64,000 nucleotides of DNA. It comes from Spirometra erinaceieuropaei (taxonomy: Eukaryota; Platyhelminthes; Cestoda; Diphyllobothriidea; Diphyllobothriidae). The stretch spans positions 364,536-428,535 of the forward strand of contig CACRXP010000088.1 in the NCBI GenBank assembly GCA_902702965.1, given 5' to 3'. Each line of letters starts with the position of its first letter. Within the stretch, counting starts at the first letter, position 1. Below, one piece after another: positions 46,241 to 58,999 of this stretch. The notes below the pieces were generated by a model. It searched no databases, was not told where the DNA came from, and was given only the letters and a program-made list of their open reading frames with translations. A program made the translations under genes and the position numbers.

Positions 46241-47237
46241 GAGTACAACTCGATTTCTCTTTTTCGAGAGGCCAACTGATCCACCATCTACCCCCACACT
46301 TCCCGCTCCTCCTCCAGCACAGTGACCCGTAATTTTTCCGCCTCCATCCTCCCCTCCTGGGTTGATCAGACACCTACCAGGACTTTGTGGCCATCGCCTC
46401 AAACGCCAAAAGTCTGTCTGTTCTTCCGTGCCGAATGGTCGAATATGGCAATCCGAATTCCAAGTTTTCGTTTCGTCTGACGACGGGTTGGTGTGAGCAG
46501 CTCCAGAATTTACGAGTGCAATTCGACTTTTCCAATGAACCTTTCCCCTTTTTTTCATATTTTGGCCTACATATCAACCTAACACCGTGTTTCATGTCTA
46601 GCATACGTTTTATGGGATTGAGGTGTGCCCCACTGTGATAGTTGATTATATGTAGTATGCATAACTGGCCTCTTCTTATTGATATTTCGCGTCCTTGGAA
46701 TGAGTCTGCCTGTGAGGACACTGACTTGAAGTCCAGGGAAAAAGCGAAAGCCTTGTTGGGTAACAAGACGAGATGAGTCGGGGACCACCTTACACGCAAG
46801 ACGCATAACCTAAGTGAAAGGGTTCCGTAGTGGTGACACATTGTTACAGATTGTTCATGCAGTTAGCAAAGACAAGGTAAGCCTGCTAACTTTCTCTCGT
46901 TTCGCCAGGTCAGTCGAGGTTGCCACTTCAAAGGGAGGTTGGGGCTATTTGTCGATATCGATCAGAGATATTGTTCGGATTTTGTGTCCAAAAGGGCTCT
47001 GAGCCTTCGCTACAATCAAGTGAATGTGCCCGTTTCGTCTGATAAATGTAAAAATGCCAGAAGTGGCAATTCAGGCGTCCGTGTGCTTGTTGCCAAACAG
47101 TCTCTAATATATATGCATATACAGTATAGGAGGGGACGTTCATCGATCAGGTTGTCGATGTTTTGAGTCTCTTGTATCTTGGGGTTCGTTGTACAGCCTT
47201 TGTAGACAGTTGCGTAGTAACAAATAATATATACAAG

Positions 47238-47300
47238 AGTACTTACAAAGACAAAGGAGACTGGGATGATCATTTCTGGCTTATCGGCCGTCATCAGTCC
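47238..47300 (-). mobile_element. SINE tail-module fragment
   Basis: TACAAAGACAAAGGAGACTG and ATCATTTCTGGCTTATCGGC match the tail module. Confidence 0.6.
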
Positions 47301-48499
47301 AATTGCCCTCCCCGGCGTCCATAGCATCATTTCTCGAAACAAATTCAAAAAGTCCAAAACCGACCGCAGCGGTTCGAGGAAAAAATGCCAATACTTATAA
47401 ATGGCATCTTAATCGGAAATGCTGTGAAGTGATTAACAATCTCAAAGTTTGCTTACTTGTCGTCCAGGTGGCTATACATTTGATGTGATCACTCATTCCA
47501 ACCGACTACGGTGCGTGTCACTCCGGTAGTATGGCTGGTCCTAGAATGCAAAAACGCAAAATTATAGCAGCTTAAATGGCTTCCAGATGCCACAAGCCCA
47601 ACACTTTGGTGAAATAGATGATCAGCCCCCAGATATATAAGAAATTATCAGGAGAAGGAACTAAGAACAACTGGTAATAACGGTCACTCTACGTTAAATT
47701 CCAGGGAGATTGGGGTCACAGATAGGTTTACGTGCCTTAGCATCTGGTTTAATGACTTTACTACTACTTTGGTTAGCACGACGCATAGGGTCTTGGAACC
47801 GTCGAATAAAGCGGGAATTTGTCCAGTCTTTCAAAATTCTTTCCATCATTTTAGCTTCCTCATGCAACCTGCGTAAAAATCTCGTCGATTTCTGTGGATG
47901 AGGGAAAGAATCGTGCATTACGCCACTGTACCGAGCGACTTTGGTGTAGCTTAGAATTTCCTTCAGTGGCGAAGGAAGAGCAACAAGGGACTTATGATGT
48001 AATGAATGGAAAGAATTGCTGCACGACTCCCAAAACAATCAACCAGTCAAAGCACGGTAGGTGTATAAGATCACTGACTCATCAAGCGAAGTCATTTGGT
48101 GTGCTATCACGACGAAATGACTACGTGGGTTGGTTTGCTTTTTTACTAACTATAAAGTCTAACCTGGTGTTAATTCCCCGTCAGGAATAGCGACAAGATG
48201 AAGGGCGACTAAAGTAGTTAATTCAGCCCTATTAGCTCTCGTCAGCTAATCGTGCACTGACCCAGGACCTGAATAATCTGAATTATTTTCCACTCAGACA
48301 TCCACCTAGACGTTCTGCCACTGAATTCGGAGGAGGAGATCCGAGGGGGACCGATCACACTTTCGGGCTTCCGGAGGTCGAAATTCTCTCGAAAGATGAT
48401 AATCCCCTGAGGTTTTTTTCGTGGTTAGGCATGAGCAAGGCAATTAGCCACGCGGGAATACAAAACGATCATCAATTCCGTTTCTGAGTGAAGGTTCGG

Positions 48500-48660
48500 G
48501 CTAGAGCTAGTGTTACGTTTAAGGCCAGGGCACGGGAATAGGTACCTTTCGTGGGATCTAACGCTAGGCCGTCCACATTACGGGGGATGGGCTCGTATTC
48601 CACCGTCTAGCCCGAAGAGCTTCTACGAGACCGAAGTAAGACGATGGAATCCCTGCTGTC
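48500..48660. repeat. Dispersed repeat R3, divergent fragment
   Basis: GGCACGGGAATAGGTACC-like and CACCGTCTAGC-like blocks resemble R3 at 22595 and 24028. Confidence 0.4.
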
Positions 48661-49267
48661 CGTTTGCAGAGTTGATGCGAGATGGAGAGATCGGGCGGCA
48701 TTTGGCCGGACGAGGTGGTCTCTTGCGGTGTTCTACAAACTGAATCATCACTGCGACCAGCAGACGGATGGTTTTTCACCCAGCCACGATAGAATGTTAA
48801 AATTTAATGACCAAAGTCCTGACTCCATTTTCATGTTTCTTTTTGTCGGCGATTCCCGCGGATTTTGTTGACAGCAAGAACAGGCCACCTGAGTGACACT
48901 TTTAAGGATCGGACAAAATTTAAAAAGTGCAGTGAGATAGTGATATCTCCGACCAGCTGCACTATGATTATTCTGCCTTGCGACTTGTGAGGTAAGTATG
49001 TGGCTGGAGACTAATTTCAACCGACTAGAAGAACGAATTAGTAGGCATTGACTGAAAAACGGATGTTTACGCCTTAGGCGCAAACTTAGACAACTTAATA
49101 TTAGAGAACGTCGTGCTCATCAGACCTTTACCTCAAGTCCGCATATTGTTTAGGACCCGTTGATGAGCAAACTTCTCTCAACTGCAGAAAACCTGTCCAT
49201 CCTCTTAGATAGTGTCTGAAGTTGGAGTACCCTATAGTGATATCGACCCATCTTCAATGCACTACTT

Positions 49268-49269
49268 AA

Positions 49270-49316
<47 letters not shown>

Positions 49317-49320
49317 TTAC
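49268..49320. repeat. (CTA)n microsatellite
   Basis: About 16 ACT/CTA triplets. Confidence 0.95.
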
Positions 49321-49499
49321 AATTAGGTGTCAAACCTGTTCTGACGAATGCACTTCGGGCGGACTCAGTACCTTCAAGTCGCACTATGGAATGCCACTTG
49401 AAAAGAGGCAAGGGGTAGTCGGAAAATATTAATTTACAATCAAACATTTCATGCCATCGGATCTCTTGCCTACTTTCGGTGACCTGAAAGGCACAGAAA

Positions 49500-50010
49500 A
49501 TGAACCCTATATGGTCGCCCTTTATTACCGTAGAGAAACGTATGGTTTTCCGTACGCGGAAATTAAGCGGCTTGTAGCTTGGGAAACCTGAATGCAAGTG
49601 TAAAGGCAGGTCGGGTTCAAAATTATTCGGGAATTGGAAAAGTTTTATAAAACCAAAATATGCCCTACCTTAGAGTATAAAATTAAAAGAAGACGTAATT
49701 TTCTGCTGAATGAGCGAAAGAATGAAGATTTTTATGTATGTTTTCCATGAAATATAATTGAATCTTCAAGGGCATCGAAAATCAATGAGAAGAATGCATG
49801 CTACAGAAGTAGTCATTTTTTACGGAGGATGGTTTTTGGATGCAACCGGAAAGAAGTTCGTTCGAAAGCCGGCGTACTGGGACAACTGAATTTTTATAGA
49901 ATTATGCTGCATGATGATTAGATTTACAACCCTACTTAATTAATCTTTTAGAAACGGAAACGCATTTCGAAATTTCAGTCGACATTTCATGAGTTAGCCC
50001 ACCTACTATA
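49500..50010. mobile_element. Foldback element copy K, right half
   Basis: A reverse centre (GAATGCAAGTGTAAAGGCAG) and a complete right arm ending GCCCACCTACTATA. The left arm is missing. Confidence 0.78.
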
Positions 50011-52782
50011 CCTTTGTCTGCAGGAAAGCGGAAGCATATATTTCCCTTCACAGACAAAAAGCCCGCTTCGGCCGAACTCAGACCAAATTCAGCACTCTGA
50101 AATGACAAGATTGTCAAATCAAGGTGGGAAAGAGACAATTTGCAATGACTCTTCGCATGACGCAGAAGTTGAATAAACTTCACATAAGGAAAAAGTTGGA
50201 TTAATTTTTCTTTTTTATTCTTCTCTAAATTTCATGCCTTTGTTGCACTGTTGGCTTTTTCTAAACGGCGAAACAGTCTGCAGTCGGGAACAGTTATAAG
50301 TGCCAAAGTGGAAAGTGTTGAACAAATCTAGGGTCAAAAGGCGACATACGAGCAGCAAACGTACTCGCCAAAAGCCCATACAGGCGTGTTTCGCCGATAT
50401 TCTGCTGCTGCAGGGTACAGCTGCGAGGGGTTCGGCTCTTCATTAGGTCCCCCATCATTCCCCGTCCGCTTTCTGGTCTACAAGTTGTTACTTTTTAATT
50501 TCCTCATACATGAAATTTTGGCCTGGACCTATGCATCCTAGTATATACTGATCTACTCCAAGTTCGCAGTTAATTTCCGAGGAAATTAAAAAGGAAAAAA
50601 TCTAAATCATCGAGGCTTTCAAATTAAATGCATGGCTGGATACCTCTTCCTGACGAAACGCTTGATTGCCATCGTTTGCCAGAGCAGTATGGTATTCTAA
50701 ACAATCCATATGTGGCATAGCGCATGAGTCATGCGCGTACTTAAGGGTTTTCAGGAGATGGGTGAAGGATTACGCAAGAAACTAGCCACATACACCCCGT
50801 GCCATCTAAGAACACCGGCATGCCTTAGGTTTGAACTAAAGACCGACCAGAGGACACGCTTCGTCGACTTTTCACGTGAAATAGGGCAACTTTAGGGATC
50901 CCTTTAGCATTTGAAAACGTGACTGATATTGTTGCAAGTCTTAGCAGATCAAGATTGTGTAAGGAAGATGATTGGACCTCATCGGATTGCTGAATGCGAC
51001 GTTGCTGGTACATTTCACACGGAAAGTAGATGGACCATCCCTCTGCCAAGTTGTTCAAGGTAAATCATCTGTCGTTCAGCTAACTATAACTCGCCCTTCC
51101 TACTGAAAACTACGAGCCAGTCACGGTTAAAAGAAGTATTAAATGCGAAGAGTACATTAATTGCTGCCAAATGTGCCTTGGCCTTATGTTGAACGACTAA
51201 TTATACACTAAACCTCTTCCATTTACCGAGGGGGAGAATGGCATTGGCCTTTCATGCATCGGATCTCCTTATATTAGCGTATACCGACAATGGGTGTTAG
51301 TACCACTTTGTCACCAACATTTTATGACACAGCAGGGGTTCTACCAGGAACTTCTGCCCGTCAAAATCACGCACTCAAGGCTGCACCCATGAGACTGATA
51401 ATGTCAAGACTGGCGGCAGCGGATTGACAAACTAAAGCTTTCAATTTCTCGGTGTCAATCTCGCACGTCTCATTCCCCTACCGTAAACCCCGGTAGTCAC
51501 CCCGAAAGCCCCCTGTTTTCCGACCTTTAGACCATCAAATTTTAATCGAATTTAGTGCCCTGCGCCAGGCATCTTTTTACCTGCCTATGCCAACGTTTGA
51601 CGTTGTTGGCAGAGTTGGCCAATAGGCATTTGCCTGGTGAACGGCGCCCAAATCTGGCTGATCGAACATGCACACACGTACGCACACAGGCATTCGGTGG
51701 GGACGCCGAAGTGCTATCGATCGGGTCACACGCGCATGCATGCGTGCGTGCGTGCGTATAAGCGCCTCGGGGTGTGCTGTTGCACACATGGGCCTGACCA
51801 GGTGAGCCAAGGGATGGCGCTCGCAGTGCGCCAGTTCCCCTTTAATTTGCCAAAGAAGGGCAAGCATAAAATCCGCCTACGACGCGCGCTCTTGGCGTAG
51901 ACATATAAACAGGACTGGGTATGCACGTACGCGATAGCGGCCAACGCCGTCCCTCGACCTGCCTTTCCTTCCTTCCTTCATGCCCGAGAGACACGCGCTG
52001 TCAGAAAACTGGAGGGTTAAAACCGTCGAACTTAGCTGTCGCAGAGGGTGAACTAAAAGCACGGACATAGGTGTCGGCGGTACAGTTGCCGGTGTTTCCG
52101 CGTTTTCGGACGTGAACATTCGCGCGTTAACAGCTGGAAAGCCAGAGGTAAAAGCACTAGCCCGGATCGCTTCGCAGATCCGTCCTCTTAAGCGGCATTT
52201 CTATGCCTACGGAGGAGAAAGTCTAAGCAAGGTGCATTCTCGATATGATCCAGCGATCAGCGCGAGGAAGCGTACTCGAACGCTGGAGCGAGAAGTCTAT
52301 TGGTCTGACGATCCAAATTTAAACCTCGTTTGGGTGAAGAAGTAACAGACGAAAGAATACATTAAGCATAGAGTGCCCTCCTGGTCAGTTTGCAACGAAC
52401 ATTTTCCGTCTCTAAGGTTAAACTATTAGTAGTTGATCTAATTCACGAAATATTACTTCGACTAGAAATGAATACTCAGTTGAGGTTCCAGTAAAGCTTA
52501 GCGTACAACATAATCCCATAAACGCAGAATACTGGCTTTTGAGTGATCTTTTTGCAGACATATGCGAAAAAAAGCATTCGTTAGAAATGACTTCAGGTAG
52601 TCAGGGTTTTTGTATTTATTATGGGTACCTTTATAAATGCAACTTGGAAAATACTCATGAAATGTATGTCTTCTTACAGTCCTTTCACAAGAAATTACGA
52701 CGGCTTTGAGTTTTATGCACAAAAAAAGAATCTGGGCTCTTCAGTTTTGAAAATGCTTTAAACTAAGAGAGATTTGAAGAAT
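50011..52782. other. Unassigned spacer
   Basis: No gene recognised apart from the alternating tract at 51660-51765. TATTGGTCTGACGATCC near 52298 resembles the outer flank of the hammerhead-like motif. Confidence 0.5.
51660..51765. repeat. Alternating purine-pyrimidine tract
   Basis: ACGCGCATGCATGCGTGCGT and neighbouring ACACACGTACGCACAC are Z-DNA-prone and partly self-complementary. No gene is seen. Confidence 0.6.
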
Positions 52783-52816
52783 AAGAAGAAGAAGAAGAAG
52801 AAAAAGAAGAAGAAGG
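52783..52816. repeat. (GAA)n microsatellite
   Basis: AAGAAGAAGAAGAAG directly precedes the left terminal segment of PLE 7. Confidence 0.9.
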
Positions 52817-52842
52817 GCTCTCCGGAACAGGTTTATTTAAAT

Positions 52843-52880
52843 GCTGACGTTTCAAAGAGCTTGGTCAGCTCTCCATTGTC
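52843..52880 (-). ncRNA. Hammerhead-like motif in the left terminal segment of PLE 7
   Basis: Minus strand GACAATGG, perfect 6-bp stem AGAGCT / AGCTCT, then TGAAACGTCAGC. The inverted partner is at 54791-54830 (plus), with a degraded stem but GAAACGTTAGC kept. Confidence 0.4.
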
Positions 52881-53407
52881 AAAGCGTAAAATGCGCTTAA
52901 TCGATCAGAAATTTCAAGTGGCATGTTGTGTTGGTCGGTCCCATCCTGATCGATTTTTCTCTCCGCTCGCTGCCTCGACCTCTCGGGTGATGGTTAACAG
53001 GCGTTTTGCCTGCGTGCTTTATGAGTCACCACTCCGTCGGGGGAGTTGATAGAACCTTTGCCGGGAGGTCGGTCTGGCTGTTCTTGTTGTTCCTCACCGA
53101 GCAAACTCGCCGTCGGGCTGTCTCCGTACGGCCTTCTTAAGTCCGGAGTGGTTGTTTGGTCCCAAGCTCTACGTCGTTGTCAAAAAAACCGACATTAAGC
53201 ACCTAAAGGAACTACTGAACTCGGTAGACCCGAATATCCAATTTAGGATGGAAGCAGAAGCAAACAACCAACTGTCCTTCCTTGACGTGCTTGTGCGCCG
53301 GTATACAACTGGACAAATGCATACCACAGTATTCCGTAAATCCATCGATACGAGACAGATCCTACACTTCAACAACAACCATCCTCTGTCTCACAAACGT
53401 ACTTGTG

Positions 53408-53630
53408 ATGCCATTCTGTCTATATCATGCGCCGCTGTGCGGCTGCTGGTTGGGCTCGAGAGAGAGCCTATAAGGCACAACGGAACGAGTGAGTTCCGTA
53501 TGAACGATCGGTGAGCGCCCCCTAACACAGTTTTACTTTAGTTGTATATACTCTTATTAATAATATCAACAAGACTTATACTATATTATTCTTATGAATA
53601 CGCTGAATGTGCTTTCCCTGCCGTGACTAC
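53408..53630 (+). mobile_element. SINE-derived insertion in PLE 7 with 14-bp target duplication
   Basis: CAAACGTACTTGTG occurs at 53394-53407 and again at 53631-53644. Between them lie the SINE core module (ATGCCATTCTGTCTATATCA to GAGCGCCCCCTA) and about 105 bp of AT-rich sequence. Outside the insert the PLE frame continues in register. Confidence 0.85.
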
Positions 53631-54857
53631 CAAACGTACTTGTGTCTGCACTCTATTCCAAAAAGTCGAAACACACTGCAGCACGCCAGAATATAAAAGA
53701 GCCGAACGATTGTACCCTCAGAACCTATTTGCAGCCAATGGTTATACCAGACATTTCATCGAAAGAAGTAGACGTCGGACGCACAGATGACAACCAAATG
53801 AGCGAAAGCCCGAAGTCTGGAGGGCCGTTCCCTAAGTTAAAGTGGTCTCTGAGGCGGTCTCTCGACTGTTACAACCCGCCAGAGTAGGCATAGCCCATCG
53901 ACCCCAAGCAACAATTCGACGTCGCCTGATGCAACCCAAGAACCCATTGTTACCCGCTGAAACCTCAGCAGTCATCTACAAAATAAATTGCAATGAGGTC
54001 GACTGCACATATGTGGGATAAACCGGGCGGAAATTGCAGACCCCCCTACAAGAGCACACATCGGCCACGCGGAGGTTGGACCCTAACTCTCAACTAGCAA
54101 CACTCGTTGGAGAAACTGGGCATACTATCGATATCCTGAGAGCTGCCATCTTAGGCCGGGACAACGCATCAGGTCAGACAAGTGTCTAGGTTAAAACAAT
54201 ATCAAATGGCTCGCCTGTGCCACCCACCTCATTTGAAGTTGTGGTCACTGAAAAGTCAAACACAGACAACCCCTGAAGTATAGAAATGGTAGAAGATGCG
54301 TCATTACACCACTCAATCCCTCACTGCGACAATTCTCTTGACTGACACCTGGTTGACGTGGGCAGCATGCAGTATGCGAATTCGCCGTATGAATGCCGAC
54401 CGGATGGTAGCCAATGAAACTGACCAGCCATCTTTGCGAATGAACAATGTAGGAAGCAAAACATCTCATCCAGCCAACGGTTCGATCTGGACGCTGATGT
54501 AGTTTCAAACGCCTGTTTTCTCACACATTTACTTTCGTCGGCACGTTAGTTCACATCTTTCAGAGCAGAATTTAACTCCAACACGTTTCCGTCCTTATCT
54601 CAAGCCCAGATTGAACCTTTGTCGGGCTCCCGCCGACGGAGTGGTGACTCACGAAGCACGCAGGCAAAATGTCCGTCAACCATCCCCCCAGAAGCCGAGA
54701 CAGCGAGGGAAGGGAAAAATCGATCAGCATGAGACCGGTCAACACAACATGCCACATTACATTTCTGATCGATTAAGTGTATTTTCCGCTTCGACAATGG
54801 AGGACCGACCAAGCTTTTTGAAACGTTAGCATCCAAATAAACGTGATCCGGAGAGCC

Positions 54858-55076
<219 letters not shown>

Positions 55077-55282
55077 CAAATAATTAGCCTGGATCTGCCA
55101 ATTTCGCCGATCTTAAGAGAGATTGTAAGACCTTGAGAGGTTTATTGAAGTAGCATCGCATTCCTGCGTGTAGGAATGCTGTTTCGGAAGTGTAAGATGT
55201 GACCCGTATCAACTGCTATGTTTTATGATCGTCCAATGACGACGTGCAGTTTACAATCCTCTGACAGCTTGGCTGTCATGAC

Positions 55283-55533
55283 CGATGACGTCCACCATGT
55301 GTTCCACAGCAGGGCGAGAGCAGGGACGGTGGAATGCGGGTGTGTTAATTTACAGTGATAGTAGACTTTCGCAGCGTCTACAGCACTCTACCCTTTTCTC
55401 CCACCTGGGCCCGGTGCCACGACGGAGTCAAGAAGACCGGAGACCGAAGGGAGCGCAGGTGGCTGGCTTGATGAAAAATTCGCACCAAGGCGTGCTGCAC
55501 CACCCCTAGTCCATAACGTACAATGACCTGGAT
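55283..55533 (+). repeat. Dispersed repeat R2, copy 3
   Basis: GATGACGTCCACCATGTGTT to CATAACGTACAATGACC; the same order of blocks as copy 2. Confidence 0.6.
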
Positions 55534-55579
55534 TTTACACAACAAGAGAAATTGGGGCGTAACGGATCCCAGTTGGCGT

Positions 55580-56730
55580 GGCGTGAGCATGCACCTAGGC
55601 GTGCCCGAATATTGGCATTTGTTATGGGTGCGTATTCCTGAAAACGCTTGCCGAACACCAATCCAGTCCCTGAGTTGGTGCAGCGCATCTGCCGAATAAT
55701 AGTTTCCAAACGCGTGCGCAACGGCAAAAAGATTTCAAAATTATTCATTAATTAAATAAAAACGGTTTGGAATTCGAATTCTATTCTCTTAAACACTTTA
55801 CGAAGATGTAACTTACTATGAAGTAAACATTAAAGGGTTGATTCTGCGTAGATTTTACACAAAAGCAGTAAGGATTCATAAAGATGCCGAAACGATGTAA
55901 AAAGTACGTTACATTTATGATCATTTCCAAGTCAACGGGATTTAATTGAGTGATTAAAAAAGTGCCTTTTTAGGAGACAGTGTCCTGTCATAAAAGAATT
56001 ACAAGAACGTAAGGTGCGTTTTCGTACTGAAAAGATTGATTACGTAGGGTTGTAAAACTAATCCTCATGCAGCATAATTCTATGATAATTCAGTTACCTA
56101 AGGATGTCGGCAGTAGACTGAAATTCTTTCCGGCTGCATGTAAAAATATGCTTTGTAAAAAGTGACTACTTACATAAGTAGCATGCATTTTTCTCACTGA
56201 GCATGCACCTGGGCGTGCCACTGCACAGCCCGAATGTTGGCATTTATTATGGATGCGTATTCCCGAAAACATCTGCCGAATACCGATCTAGTCTCTGCGT
56301 TGGTGCAGCGCATCTTCCGTGTGGTCCGTTTTAGGGGTGTAATAGAATTTCCCTAACGCGTGTGCAACGGCAAAAAGATTTCAAAATTATTCAGTAATTG
56401 CTGATAGAAGCGAACAGACGAGTTCCAGGTAGCAGTTCAGAAGACGAAGATGCGATTTCGGTAATTGAAAAACGATTTGGAAGTTGAATTCTGTTCTCTT
56501 AAACATTTTACGAAGACGCCACTTACTATGAAGTGGTCATAAAAGGGCTAATTCAGCGCAGATTTTACAAGAAAGCAGTTAGAATTTATAAAGATGCCGG
56601 AACGATGTAAAATTACTCTTATAGTCATTTCCTAGTAAATGGGATTCTGTTGAGTAATTGAAAAAGTACCTATATAGGAGACAGCGTTCTGGCATAAATT
56701 ACTTACACGAACGCAAGGTACAAACTTATA
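55580..56730. repeat. Tandem duplication of a unit of about 620 bp
   Basis: 55580-56199 and 56203-56730 (continuing into copy M) align over GGTGCAGCGCATCT, GCAACGGCAAAAAGATTTCA, CTCTTAAACA, AGATGCCG and AAACGATGTAAA blocks. Unit 2 has an extra segment of about 65 bp at 56400-56465 flanked by GTAATT. Confidence 0.8.
56018..56199. mobile_element. Foldback element fragment L (part of a tandem duplication)
   Basis: Near-identical to the first part of copy M, including CGTACTGAAAAGATT. It lacks the outer 45 bp and stops exactly where the second duplication unit starts. Confidence 0.78.
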
Positions 56731-57725
56731 CAGTAGATGGACTAACTCATGAAATGTCGACCGAACATCCGAAATGCGTTTTCGTACTGAAAAGATTAAT
56801 TACGTAGGGTTGTAAAACTAATCCTCATGCAGCATAATTCTATGATAATTCAGTTACCTCAGGATGCCAGCTTTCGAACGAACTTCTTTTCGGTTGCATG
56901 CAAAAACTATGCTTCATAAAAAATGACTTCTTTGGAACCATGCATTTCTCTCATTGATTTTCAGTGTCAATAGAAATTTACTTATATTTCGTGGAAAACA
57001 TGAATAAAAATATTTATTCTTTTACTCATTCGGTAGAAAATTAGGTATTCTTTCAATTTTATATCCAAAGAAATGGTATAATTTGGTTTTCAAAAGGTTT
57101 CCGATTGTGGGAATTTTAAATAGCGTGAAATGACCGTTCATAAAACGTCGTGTCTCTGCATTTACCAATGGGCTTGTAAAGTTAACGGTATGACTCAAAT
57201 CCACTGCTAAGTGTTATGAACCCCATATGGTTTCTTCTTAATGCCGCAGAGAAATGTATGATTGTTCGTACGCGTAAAATATGCGGCTTTAAGTTTGGGA
57301 ACCCTGAATGCAAGTGTGATAACAGGTCGGGTTCAAAATTATTCAGGAAATAGAAAAGTTTTTGAAGACTGAATTTTATCCTTTCTTCAAACATAAAATT
57401 GGAAGGAGACGAAATTTTTTACCGAACAAGCAAAAGGATGAATATTTTTATGCATATTTTCATGAAGTATGGTTGGGTTTTTAAGGACACCGAAAATCAA
57501 TGAGAAAAGTCCATGCTACTTATTTAGTCACTTTTTACGGAGTAGAGTTTTTGCATGGAGTCGCAAAGAATTTCTTTCAAAAGCAGGCATCCTAAGGTAA
57601 CTTAATTATTATTGAATTATCCTGCATGATGATTAGTTTTACAACCCTACCTAATTAATCTTTTCGGTATGAAAACGCCTTTCGTAATTTCGGTCGGCAT
57701 TTCATGAATTAGCCCACTTACTGTA
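56729..57725. mobile_element. Foldback element copy M, complete with TA target duplication
   Basis: TA then CAGTAGATGGACTAACTCAT; right end ATTAGCCCACTTACTG then TA. The length is 991 bp without the duplication, with the centre in reverse orientation relative to copy J. Confidence 0.88.
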
Positions 57726-58426
57726 GGTGTTGCATGCCCTCTCAGGTCGTTTATTCTAAACCAACCCGTATTTTAGAATTTTAATGATTATTTAATGTGT
57801 TTCGCAGTGAGTAGTTGCAGCATTTCATGCTGATAATTTTCGAGTTGTTCCCAATATCGAAACTATTTATGCCCGTTTTGCGAAATGCACAAATCGACTA
57901 AGCGCCAAGGCAGGATGAACTTCTCATGATTTGCATTCAAATACTCCGTAGCATTCAAAACAATGATCAGCTTTGTGAGCGTAGCCGGTTAAACAAGGAA
58001 GAGCTGAACAACACTCACTTCTGACGCAGTTGCCCTTAGTTGATAGCCATGACTCCGGATGTAGTTTGAATATACGTAGGCTTTTAACCCGTGCAGTTTG
58101 GTCAACAGGCATTTCAGTTAAGTGCCCCAACACACCAGGTCCAGATCTACTCCCTGTCGTTTACGATCGGGACTATGTAGAGTTGAGTGATGATGATTAT
58201 GATGATGAGTTGTCTAGCTTGGCTTCCGCGTTACAATAAGGGCAGGCGGACTGGTCGAAGTCAACTTGTAATCAGATCGAAGATCTACTTTTTGTCTGCT
58301 TGTGGGCACAAAACCGGTGCCCATTATGCAATCAATCTCCATTCCCTGAGCTTGATACTAAAAGGTCGAGTTTTGAACCATTCAGTCTGTGCAGGCAAAA
58401 GGGAAAATCTCACTGTTCCATGCATC
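57726..58426. other. Unassigned spacer
   Basis: Nothing recognised except a short GATGAT run near 58186. Confidence 0.5.
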
Positions 58427-58530
58427 GACAAAACTCTTTCTGACAAACACGTGTTTTCGGTAATTCGTTATCAGGCCAAAACAATTACATAGAAGTTGAA
58501 ACTATGCGAAGTTACAGGGTTTATAAGTGA
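58427..58530 (+). mobile_element. PLE remnant 8, short RT fragment
   Basis: The plus strand reads DKHVFSVIRYQAKTIT, a stop, then KLKLCEVTGFISD, parallel to the start of remnant 9. Confidence 0.6.
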
Positions 58531-58999
58531 TTGAGGGGCTATTAAGAATCATCGTTCCCACACCTTCCGCATGGTGAGACATGTTATGGCGTGCTCGGCG
58601 TGTTATAGTCATTGGGTCAAGGGGACGAAGAGGAGGGGTGACACAGGATGTGAGTGAGGCTTCTAAGTCAAGTACGTTGAGCATACACCACTGCCATCAG
58701 GAGGTTGGGGAGACATGCAATCAGCATCTGGGGTCGGCGTTGGCCACGGAAGTCAGAACGCCTGTGTCAACTACTTCTGACAACATAGCACTGGAGTTGT
58801 TAGCCGTATAGCCATTGCCTCGGCTGTAGCTAGCACCCGTTGACTTAGGCCTTGGAGGAAGCTTGCTGGTGTCCTATAGACAGCCTGAAAGGCTTCTTTG
58901 GCACCGACTCGGTGATTCATATTGACAAGTTGTTTGAGAATAGAACTCGAAATCGATTTCTTTTCACCTCTGCCTAACTAGACCGGTATGTGCTCGCGT

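Larger units (their letters stand above)
45068..46545 (+). repeat. Three direct copies of a PLE tail segment
   Basis: Segments at about 45068-45240, 46002-46175 and 46267-46450 share the order of CCAACTGATCCACCATCTAC, GTTGCTCAGAGACCTACCA and TCTGTCTGTCCTGTTGCG-like strings. The last two are each followed by a TCGTCTGACGACGGGT motif. Confidence 0.65.
46546..49267. other. Unassigned spacer with repeat fragments
   Basis: Contains one SINE fragment (47238) and one R3 fragment (48500). A minus frame at 47694-48038 (ERILKDWTNSRFIRRFQD) is basic and unrecognised. Confidence 0.5.

Noticed and set aside
46374..46841. 155-codon minus open frame
   Set aside because: Overlaps the PLE tail repeats and the hammerhead-like region; no family features.
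47694..48038. 114-codon minus open frame ending in a basic segment
   Set aside because: Protein-like in places but no match, no splice sites that convince, and no duplicate or context.
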